A program made the translations under genes and the position numbers. Shown here in pieces: positions 50,441 to 56,771 of a stretch of DNA of 64,000 nt. How positions within the stretch are numbered: position 1 is the stretch's first letter; the number at the start of each line of letters is the position of its first letter. The DNA is from DATLXU01 sp035575515 (lineage in GTDB: Bacteria; Acidobacteriota; Blastocatellia; UBA7656): NCBI GenBank assembly GCA_035575515.1, contig DATLXU010000074.1:1-64000 (forward strand), given 5' to 3'. The notes under the pieces were generated by a model. That model had not been told where the DNA came from and did no database searches. It worked only from the letters and a program-made list of their open reading frames with translations.

Positions 50441-52127
50441 ATCCGGGTCCCCGCAGCGGGCGACCGGGCAACGCGCCGGTTTGTTTGCCTGCGAAGAGAA
50501 CCATCTCGCCATTTACTATGACGTAGCGCATTCCAACTGATAAGCGATTTGGGTCTTCAAATGTTGCAACGTCGCGCACTTCTTTCGGATCGAAGATGAC
50601 GATGTCGGCGAAGTAGCCAGGCTTGAGCAATCCGCGATCCTGTAGATGGACTCGATTGGCAGCGAGAGAAGTCATTTTGCGAATGGCCTCTTCCAGCGTC
50701 AGCACTTTCTCATCGCGAACGTAGCGACCGAGTATACGCGTGAACGTGCCGAACGCGCGCGGGTGAGCTTTGCCTTCGGCGAGTGGTCCCGTCGTTGCTA
50801 CTGCGCCGTAATCAACGCCGACGCTCACGAATGGCTGCTTCAGAGCAAGTTTCACATCGTCTTCGCTCATCAGAAAATATATAGCGCCAGTTTGCGCGTT
50901 GTCTGCGATGAGCAGGTCAAAGAGCGCGTCAATCTCATCGGGCTTTCCCATCATGCGGGCGACTTCTGAAATGCGCTTGCCTTCGAACTTCTTGAGGTCT
51001 TTGTTGAGGGTGTAATTGACAAGGATGCCCTCGCCGCCGCCCGCACCTAGATAAAAATTCTCCCAGTTATCTGATGGCTGACGCATCTCCTGTTTAAGTT
51101 TTTCGCGCGTTGCGGGGTCCTTCAATCGCTCAATGAATTTTGCTGTGCCTCCAGCATGCGCCCACGGCGGCACGCTCGCGCCGAGCGATGTCGCGCCTGC
51201 GACATAAGGATACTGGTCGGCGGTGATGTCTATGCCCTGAGCGCGGGCAGACTCTATCTTGGCGATGACATCGCTCATCTTTCCCCAATTAGGTTTTCCC
51301 GCCATCTTCAAATGAAATATCTCAACAGGTATGTTTGCCTCGCGGCCTATGCGAATCGCTTCATCGAGAGCCTTCATAATCGAATTACTTTCATTTCGCA
51401 TGTGCGTGGCATAGACACCGCCGTAGCTGGAAGCGACTTTGGCAAGCTCAATCAGCTCTTCGGTCTTCGCGTAAAAAGCGGGCGCGTAAACAAGCGAGGT
51501 GCTTAATCCGACGGCCCCCTCTTCCATCGCCTGCGCCACAAGTCTTCTCATCTGCTCAAGCTCAGCTCGAGTGGGCGCGCGATTCTCGTCGCCCAGAACA
51601 TATTGGCGCACCTGCGTTGCTCCGACATAAGTAGCGAGGTTGATAGCCGCGCGGCTGCGTTCCAACCGCGCGAAGTATTCTCCGATCGTGCGGAAGTCAA
51701 GACTCAGGTTGTAGTGCTTGAGCTGCGGTTCCAGCTCTTTGAGGATGTAATCATTAAGCGGCGCTATTGATCCGCCTTCACCAGTTACTTCGGTAGTGAT
51801 GCCCTGAAAGACCTTTGATTCTGCGCGCGGGTCAATCAATAGATTGAGTTCGGATTGACCGAGCATATCAATGAAGCCGGGCGCGACTATCATGCCTGCG
51901 GCGTTGATGCGTCGCTTGGCGCGAGCCGGTCCCATGCGCCCGACCTTAACGATGCGGTCGCCGCGAATAGCAACGTCGCCGTAGAACCACGGATTGCCCG
52001 TGCCGTCAACGATGCGCCCGTTCATTATGATTATGTCGTATGCCTCGACCTGCGCGTCAAGTCGCGGTGCATGGATTAGCGTCAAGATAGTTACAAGCGC
52101 GAGCGCGATTAGAATTCTTTTCATCAT
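50406..52127 (-). CDS. Secreted D-aminoacylase-like amidohydrolase with altered metal site
   Basis: The 573-aa protein has a signal peptide (core ILIALALVTILTLIHAP) and the amidohydrolase fold of N-acyl-D-amino-acid deacylases: YDIIIMNGRIVDGTGNPW, MIVAPGFIDMLGQSE, GITTEVTGEGGSIAP, VYATHMRNESNSI, IPVEIFHLKMAG and GYFADIVIFDP. The strand-1 HxH is replaced (IDMLGQSE), and the position of the metal-binding cysteine in GNCG of D-aminoacylase reads GEGG. The two later histidines remain. The start at 52127 (or 52124) is chosen for GGAGGGG and the signal peptide; the frame is open to 52217. Its C-terminal QKAEDRRQ is encoded by a heptameric repeat. Activity on D-amino-acid amides is uncertain. Confidence 0.85.
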   Translation of the reverse strand: MMKRILIALALVTILTLIHAPRLDAQVEAYDIIIMNGRIVDGTGNPWFYGDVAIRGDRIVKVGRMGPARAKRRINAAGMIVAPGFIDMLGQSELNLLIDPRAESKVFQGITTEVTGEGGSIAPLNDYILKELEPQLKHYNLSLDFRTIGEYFARLERSRAAINLATYVGATQVRQYVLGDENRAPTRAELEQMRRLVAQAMEEGAVGLSTSLVYAPAFYAKTEELIELAKVASSYGGVYATHMRNESNSIMKALDEAIRIGREANIPVEIFHLKMAGKPNWGKMSDVIAKIESARAQGIDITADQYPYVAGATSLGASVPPWAHAGGTAKFIERLKDPATREKLKQEMRQPSDNWENFYLGAGGGEGILVNYTLNKDLKKFEGKRISEVARMMGKPDEIDALFDLLIADNAQTGAIYFLMSEDDVKLALKQPFVSVGVDYGAVATTGPLAEGKAHPRAFGTFTRILGRYVRDEKVLTLEEAIRKMTSLAANRVHLQDRGLLKPGYFADIVIFDPKEVRDVATFEDPNRLSVGMRYVIVNGEMVLFAGKQTGALPGRPLRGPGYNPQKAEDRRQ

Positions 52128-52193
52128 CCCCTCCGATTTGCGAGGTAGCGCAAGCGACGGGCTTGAGCTACATTCAAACGCGCGGAGATTATA

Positions 52194-52889
52194 GTGGCGC
52201 GGTCTGAAAGAGTTCAACGGTTACTCCTTACAATCGGCCTATTGGTATCGGCCTTGCTGCTCATTCGCTTTGCGATTGATTTCAGCGCGGAGATGCCTGC
52301 CTTGCTCTCAATGTCGTTCTGGCTTCTTGTCGGAGCCTCCCTTTGTGTTGTATTCGCCAATTTATATTGGCCCGCGAAGAATGTGGAGGCATGGCGGCCA
52401 ACCTTGATAGCCCGATTGCTTGTTGCATCAATTCCGATTGGATTTCTTGCTTCGTCGCTTGACTGCACAGGCTTGAGCGCGCAGGGCTGCACGCCGTTCT
52501 GCACGTTTATAAAGATCGTGTGGGTTCCCATTATCGCAATTACCTGCGCTATTTTTCTTTTCGTCACCCATGGGGCATTTGCTCTTATTGATTCGACAAG
52601 AAAGCGAGTGACCATTGCCGGCGATACTTTGCGGCTTGCTTTGACTTTGATGATCTTTGTTCCGCTCGTGCCGCACTGTGTTTGCTACAATGTTGGAAAC
52701 GGATGGTGGATAGATCGTATAGGAGCAAGCCCAGTTTGTTACGCGTGGGGCTTTTCGTCGAGCGTGATCGCTTTGAGCGCGTTGCAGCGCGGTGCGCGAC
52801 TTAGGCTTTCACTCTTTGTTTGTTCAGCAATAATATGCGGATCGCTTGCATTTTTCTTAGGACATCACTACCTGCACATACCTTGGTGA
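52194..52889 (+). CDS. Six-helix integral membrane protein, unknown function
   Basis: The 231-aa protein has about six or seven hydrophobic helices (LLLTIGLLVSALLLIRFAI; SFWLLVGASLCVVFANLYW; IARLLVASIPIGFLAS; VWVPIIAITCAIFLFV; TLMIFVPLVPHCVCYNV; SLFVCSAIICGSLAFFLG). The loop after helix 3 has a cluster of cysteines (LDCTGLSAQGCTPFC) that could form disulfides outside the membrane. I do not recognise a family with confidence. It is divergent from the amidohydrolase gene, and the longer upstream part of that gene's open frame overlaps it by 24 bases. Confidence 0.7.
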   Translation: MARSERVQRLLLTIGLLVSALLLIRFAIDFSAEMPALLSMSFWLLVGASLCVVFANLYWPAKNVEAWRPTLIARLLVASIPIGFLASSLDCTGLSAQGCTPFCTFIKIVWVPIIAITCAIFLFVTHGAFALIDSTRKRVTIAGDTLRLALTLMIFVPLVPHCVCYNVGNGWWIDRIGASPVCYAWGFSSSVIALSALQRGARLRLSLFVCSAIICGSLAFFLGHHYLHIPW

Positions 52890-52922
52890 GTAATTTCTCG
52901 GAGATTGAGTTACTTTGAAATA

Positions 52923-53164
52923 CTACCGTTTTTCGCGTTCAATGAGGACTCGGAATCTGGCTCGCGTTAAGTAGTGCCTTTCAGTGTTTACCTGATGGAT
53001 GTAAGCGTCTTTCTTGCTGAGGTTATCCTGCATCCACATTCTCATTACTTCCTGTCGACGGGTTTACAGTGTACTTGCAGGCCATCGCGTTGCGCTCTAT
53101 CTTTGCTAAATGCATTGAGCGATTTTTCTGTACCACATCTTGGACACCGCTTCTTTCTTTTCAT
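52923..53164 (-). pseudogene. Small phage-type zinc-finger protein with a single-base frameshift
   Basis: From the ATG at 53164 the minus strand encodes KKRCPRCGTEKSLNAFSKDR and then RDGLQVHCKP. This is the CxxCG..K.L..F.K....DGL...C..C pattern of small zinc fingers common in phages and beside HNH nucleases. After HCKP the frame breaks and stops within four codons (39 aa in all). If one base is restored near 53059-53060, the next codon becomes Cys. The frame then runs on through RQEVMRMWMQDNLSKKDAYI to a stop at 52923, giving 80 aa. The lost base removes exactly the fourth zinc ligand. It lies 74 bases downstream of tRNA-Glu on the same strand. A sequencing error is possible. Confidence 0.7.
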
Positions 53165-53238
53165 AAGCTTCTTCGCTTAACAGAGAAGGCAAGCTCTGTG
53201 GAGCAAACTCGGTTTCAGAAAAAAAGAAGGAAATGGTA

Positions 53239-53312
53239 TACCGCTAACGGGACTCGAACCCGTAATCTCTGCCTTGAGAGGGCAGCGTGTTAACCACTTA
53301 CACTATAGCGGC
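53239..53312 (-). tRNA. tRNA-Glu (anticodon CTC)
   Basis: On the minus strand the sequence folds as a cloverleaf. The acceptor stem is GCCGCTA/TAGCGGT, the D-arm is GTGTAAGTGGTTAACAC, the anticodon stem-loop is CTGCC-CTCTCAA-GGCAG, and the T-arm is ACGGG-TTCGAGT-CCCGT with discriminator A. The loop gives anticodon CTC, reading GAG. CCA is not encoded. The first acceptor pair is G-U instead of G-C. A T-rich stretch follows the 3' end. Confidence 0.95.
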
Positions 53313-53328
53313 ATAATCAAGAGCTATG

Positions 53329-53383
53329 CTTCGCCTATGGGATGGCGAAGTTTTAGTATACACATCACTCATCGTTCTCGCAA
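53329..53383 (-). promoter_or_regulatory. Promoter and leader hairpin of tRNA-Glu
   Basis: On the minus strand TTGCGA (53378-53383) and TATACT (53355-53360) are separated by 17 bases, a strong sigma-70-like promoter. The predicted start is near 53348. The leader opens with a 7-bp hairpin, CTTCGCC/GGCGAAG (53329-53350), that is removed when the tRNA 5' end is matured. Confidence 0.75.
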
Positions 53384-53428
53384 CTTTTTCGTTATAGAGT
53401 TTGGAAAGTCAAACGCATTTGTTCGATT

Positions 53429-53457
53429 TGACTGTGCGATGCTCGAATGCTACCCTC
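53429..53457 (+). promoter_or_regulatory. Candidate promoter of the cobalamin uptake operon
   Basis: TTGACT (53429-53434) and TACCCT (53452-53457) are separated by 17 bases. The -10 box is weak. The predicted start, near 53464, is just before the riboswitch aptamer. Confidence 0.5.
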
Positions 53458-53489
53458 CTCATTCTGAGCATTGTTCTTTGGACAGGTTC

Positions 53490-53690
53490 ATAACAGCTTC
53501 GGGTGCCCCAATCAAATGGGGAGAATAGGGAAGCGGGTGAGAATCCCGCACGGTCCCGCCACTGTGATGCTTATCGAAGCTGCCGACTACAGTGCCACTG
53601 GTTCGATTATCGGGAAGGCCGTCGGCGGCGAGGCGCGCAAGTGAAACAATGCGCGCCCGCGAGGCTAAGTCAGGAGACCTGCCCGTGGCA
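53490..53690 (+). ncRNA. Cobalamin (B12) riboswitch
   Basis: The element has the aptamer hallmarks in order: GGTGCCCC ... GGGGAGAATAGGGAAGCGGG near 53503-53536, GAATCCCGCACGGTCCCGCC near 53541-53560 with ACTGTGAT after it, and the B12-box AAGTCAGGAGACCTGCC at 53667-53683. It binds adenosyl- or methyl-cobalamin. A strong terminator lies 70 bases downstream, so control is probably by premature termination when B12 is abundant. It precedes a BtuF-BtuC-BtuD-TonB receptor operon, which confirms the target. Confidence 0.95.
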
Positions 53691-53750
53691 GCCAGCGAGC
53701 CGATTGCCCTTCGCGCGAAAGGGGCGGCGCGCGGGAGCATTCCGAAACCA

Positions 53751-53797
53751 GGCTCCTGCCCGACCCTTCGACTAAGGGGTCGGCAGGAGCTTTTCTA
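53751..53797 (+). terminator. Riboswitch expression-platform terminator
   Basis: GGCTCCTGCCCGACCC (53751 onward) pairs with GGGGTCGGCAGGAGC ending near 53790, with one bulge. TTTTCTATT follows. The hairpin directly precedes the btuF coding region, as expected for transcriptional control by the upstream cobalamin aptamer. Confidence 0.9.
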
Positions 53798-54736
53798 TTG
53801 TCTGCGCCATCTCAAAAAAATGATCTCTTTCGCCGTGACTGGCTCGTGGCGCGTCACTATTTTTTAGCCCGGCTTACGACATTACTTGTTCTTTGTTTTG
53901 CGCTGTGCTTCACGCTCGCCTGCGCGACCAATTCACCGACAACTACGAACGCGCGAACCGTCAAAGATGAACTCAACCGCTCAATCCGCGTGCCGATTCA
54001 TCCGCAGAGAATTGTGTCGCTCGCTCCTTCTATAACAGAAACTATTTTCGCACTCGGCGCAGGAGACCGAGTCGTTGGCGTGACGACTTTCTGCGATTAC
54101 CCGCCCGAAGCAATAACGAAAGAGAAGATCGGAGACACCGTAAGACCGAACATCGAAAAGATAATCGCGCTCAAGCCCGACCTCGTCATCGTTTCTACGT
54201 CAAGCCAGCTAGAGCAGGTTGTCGCAAACCTCGGCGCGCTCGGCATCCCTGTTTACGTTAGCAACCCGCGCAATCTCGATGGGGTCCTTTCATCGATAAA
54301 CGGAATAGGCGAGCTTATAGGCGAGCAAGCGCGAGCAAGCGAATTGACCGCAAATCTTCGCGCGCGAATCGAAGCCGTTAAACAAATCACTGGATCGGAG
54401 AGCCGCCCACGCGTCCTATTCATACTCGGAACAGAACCTTTGATAACAGTCGGTGGCGGCACATTCATTGACGACCTGATCGCCCGCGCCGGAGGCCTGT
54501 CTATTTCATCCGACGCCGGAGGCGAATATCCGCAGTACAGCCTTGAGACCGCTGTAGCAAAACAACCAGAAGTGATTTTCATATCGAGCGGCGTAGAGCT
54601 TCCCGCGCGGCTGAAGCAGACACCAGCCGCCGAAGCCGGTCGCGTCTATCGCCTTGACGACAATCTTGTGCTGCGACCAGGCCCTCGCGTCGTCGACGGC
54701 CTGGAGCAGATGGCTGCCCGAATCAGACAGCATTGA
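53798..54736 (+). CDS. btuF: Cobalamin-binding substrate-binding lipoprotein (BtuF-like)
   Basis: The 312-aa protein is a class III (FecB/BtuF-type) periplasmic binding protein. It has a leader with hydrophobic core LTTLLVLCFALCFTLAC, where the last Cys gives a lipobox LAC. The mature part opens with RIVSLAPSITETIFALGAGD and VVGVTTFCDYPPEA, then has IIALKPDLVIVSTSS, PRVLFILGTEPLITVGGGTF and a closing RPGPRVVDGLEQMA. The riboswitch upstream identifies the ligand as B12 or a corrinoid. The TTG at 53798 starts the open frame, and a GTG at 53846 is an alternative that still keeps the leader. The TGA stop overlaps the permease ATG. Confidence 0.9.
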   Translation: MSAPSQKNDLFRRDWLVARHYFLARLTTLLVLCFALCFTLACATNSPTTTNARTVKDELNRSIRVPIHPQRIVSLAPSITETIFALGAGDRVVGVTTFCDYPPEAITKEKIGDTVRPNIEKIIALKPDLVIVSTSSQLEQVVANLGALGIPVYVSNPRNLDGVLSSINGIGELIGEQARASELTANLRARIEAVKQITGSESRPRVLFILGTEPLITVGGGTFIDDLIARAGGLSISSDAGGEYPQYSLETAVAKQPEVIFISSGVELPARLKQTPAAEAGRVYRLDDNLVLRPGPRVVDGLEQMAARIRQH

Positions 54737-55857
54737 TGGAAAGGCAAAAAGCAAAAAGCAAAATGCAAAACGCAAAAGGCGCGGCTGCCGCTTCATCGCC
54801 TGATAGCCTTCGACCACCCTTTCCTTTCCACCAATCGTCGTCCGGCTCATCGCGGCTCACATCGAAAAGGTTAATCGTCACGCTCGCCGCGCTCTTTGCT
54901 CTGTTAATCCTCATCGCGGCGGTTGCTACTGCGATTGGCAGCGAAAAAGTTGATGTCTTGTCAGTCCTCAGAATCATTTCGTCGCGGATGACAGGCACCG
55001 TCGCAGACGTGCCCGCAGAGCAGGCGATCATCATCGCAGATATTCGATTGCCGCGCGTGCTGATGGCAGTTGTGGTCGGCGCAGCTCTAGCTGTTGCGGG
55101 TGCGGCTTATCAGGCTCTGCTCAGAAACCCGCTCGCGGACCCTGCCATTCTCGGAGTTTCGAGCGGAGCAGCGCTCGGCGCAATTGTCGCGACAGTCTTT
55201 GCCGAGTCTTTGCCCGTGAGTCGCCCCGTTGCTGCTTTCATCGGCGCGCTTGCAACCATCGCGGTTGTTTATGCGCTCGGACAGAGTCGCCATCGAGGCG
55301 GGTCGGAAAGGCTGATACTCGCAGGCGTGATAGTCAACGCGCTTTTGTCATCAATAGTAATCTTCATGGTTACTACTGCGGCAGGCTCTCGACAGCGCAG
55401 CGTCCTGTCATGGTTGATTGGCGATCTAGGCGGCGAGACAAGTCTTCTTCCAATTGTCGCGTTGCTGATAGCAACCGGTATTGCAGCGATTCTATTAAAC
55501 GCGCGCAGCTTGAATCTTTTGATGACAGGCGAAGAAGATGCGCTCGCGCTCGGCGTTGAAGTCGGTCGCGTGAAGCTTGCCGTTTATCTCGCCGCTTCAT
55601 TAATAACCGGCGCGGCTGTTGCTGTGAGCGGTGCGATTGGATTTGTAGGATTAATCATCCCGCACGCCGTAAGGCTTGCGGGCGGAAGCGACAACAGGCT
55701 CGTAGTTCCCGCTTCGGCGCTCGTCGGCGGAGCGTTCCTTGTGCTCGCGGACACTATTGCGCGCACGGCCATCGCTCCGCGCGAGTTGCACATCGGCGTG
55801 ATAACTTCGATGGTCGGCGCGCCCGTGTTCATCTACCTGTTGCGAAGAACGAGCTAG
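54736..55857 (+). CDS. btuC: FecCD/BtuC family ABC permease
   Basis: The 373-aa protein has about ten membrane helices and the FecCD family motifs: IADIRLPRVLMAVVVGAALA, YQALLRNPLADPAILGVSSG, GEEDALALGVEV, GFVGLIIPHAVRL and ALVGGAFLVLADTIART. It should be the B12 channel of the ABC importer. The first 16 residues (ERQKAKSKMQNAKGA) are encoded by GCAAAAA-type heptameric repeats, so the N-terminus is repeat-derived or the true start is further in; no other start before the first helix is better. The ATG overlaps the btuF stop. Confidence 0.92.
   Translation: MERQKAKSKMQNAKGAAAASSPDSLRPPFPFHQSSSGSSRLTSKRLIVTLAALFALLILIAAVATAIGSEKVDVLSVLRIISSRMTGTVADVPAEQAIIIADIRLPRVLMAVVVGAALAVAGAAYQALLRNPLADPAILGVSSGAALGAIVATVFAESLPVSRPVAAFIGALATIAVVYALGQSRHRGGSERLILAGVIVNALLSSIVIFMVTTAAGSRQRSVLSWLIGDLGGETSLLPIVALLIATGIAAILLNARSLNLLMTGEEDALALGVEVGRVKLAVYLAASLITGAAVAVSGAIGFVGLIIPHAVRLAGGSDNRLVVPASALVGGAFLVLADTIARTAIAPRELHIGVITSMVGAPVFIYLLRRTS
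54737..54783. repeat. Heptameric repeat, GGCAAAA version, inside the btuC start
   Basis: GGCAAAA-AGCAAAA-AGCAAAA-TGCAAAA-CGCAAAA-GGCG, six units of period 7, begins directly after the ATG of the permease gene. It is a single arm. Because 7 is not a multiple of 3, each unit is read in a shifted frame, giving the Lys/Ala/Gln-rich N-terminus. Confidence 0.85.
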
Positions 55858-55858
55858 G

Positions 55859-55948
55859 AGAAAGATGAAGGATGAAAAGAAACATTGAAGGCTGCACCCC
55901 GAACTAAAGTTCGGGAGTTGAAATGCCTTTCATCCTTCATCCTTACAA
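55859..55948. repeat. Heptameric inverted repeat with central CTAAAG palindrome
   Basis: The outer left arm (55862-55890) has GATGAAG-GATGAAA-AGAAACA units. The outer right arm (55926-55944) has TTTCATC-CTTCATC-CTT units. Between them lies the perfect palindrome CCCGAACT-AA-AGTTCGGG (55898-55915). The element sits between btuC and btuD, leaving a long hairpin inside the operon mRNA just before the ATP-binding gene. Confidence 0.85.
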
Positions 55949-55950
55949 AG

Positions 55951-56754
55951 ATGCTACAGGCGAGAGACATACGATTCAGTTATTCGGGGCCGGTGCTCAA
56001 GGGAGTTTCCTTGGATGTTGGCGGCGGAGAATTGCTTTGCGTGCTTGGGCCTAACGGTTCGGGAAAGAGCACACTGCTGAAGATAATCGTCGGGATTCTC
56101 GATCCGGAATCGGGCGCGGTGTCAATCGCCGGGCGCGAGCTTTCTTCTATCAAAAGGCGCGAGCGAGCGCAACTTGTCGGTTACGTCGCGCAGGAATCTG
56201 TGGTGAGGTTCCCGCTCACGGCGCTTGAGTTCGTGCTGCAAGGGCGATTTGCGCAGGGACGACTCCTTGGCTTTGAAAGCGAGCGCGACCTTAGGGAAGC
56301 CGAATGGGCAATGCGGATGACGGAGACAGTTAGATTCGCATCGAGACTGGTTTCGGAGTTGTCGGGCGGCGAACGGCAACGAGTAATGCTCGCTCGCGCG
56401 ATTGCCTCGCGCCCACGATTGCTCGTGCTCGATGAACCCGTCGCGAATCTTGATGTGTCTCATCAGGTGAAGATGCTCGATCTGGTCAGGCGGCTCACAA
56501 TTGATGAATCCTTGTCCGCAATAGTTGTAACGCACGAGTTGAATCTCGCGGCTGAGTTCGCCTCCCGCGTGCTGCTATTGAAGTCGGGCGAAGTCGTGGC
56601 CTGCGGCGCTCCCCGCGAGGTTATGACTGAAGCTAACCTCGAAACGGTGTTCGACGCGCAGTTGCTCGTTGACGAGAACCCTTCAAGCGGCGCGCCGCGA
56701 ATAACTCTAATCAATCCTCAAATCTCAGCAATCAGTCGGCAGGTCAAAGGCTGA
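55951..56754 (+). CDS. btuD: ABC transporter ATP-binding protein (BtuD-like)
   Basis: The 267-aa protein is a FecE/BtuD-type ATPase: Walker A GPNGSGKST near residue 38, Q-loop GYVAQES near 82, signature LSGGERQRVMLARAI near 140, Walker B LLVLDEP and switch histidine VVTHELNLA. It drives corrinoid import with the upstream permease. The ATG at 55951 is used; the frame is open to 55885, but those codons come from the repeat. No clear Shine-Dalgarno is seen. The stop overlaps an ATG in the receptor reading frame. Confidence 0.93.
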   Translation: MLQARDIRFSYSGPVLKGVSLDVGGGELLCVLGPNGSGKSTLLKIIVGILDPESGAVSIAGRELSSIKRRERAQLVGYVAQESVVRFPLTALEFVLQGRFAQGRLLGFESERDLREAEWAMRMTETVRFASRLVSELSGGERQRVMLARAIASRPRLLVLDEPVANLDVSHQVKMLDLVRRLTIDESLSAIVVTHELNLAAEFASRVLLLKSGEVVACGAPREVMTEANLETVFDAQLLVDENPSSGAPRITLINPQISAISRQVKG

Positions 56755-56771
56755 TGCTTAAGGAGAAACTG

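Noticed and set aside
53459..53867. Several short open frames on both strands
   Set aside because: They overlap the cobalamin riboswitch and its terminator, which explain the sequence.
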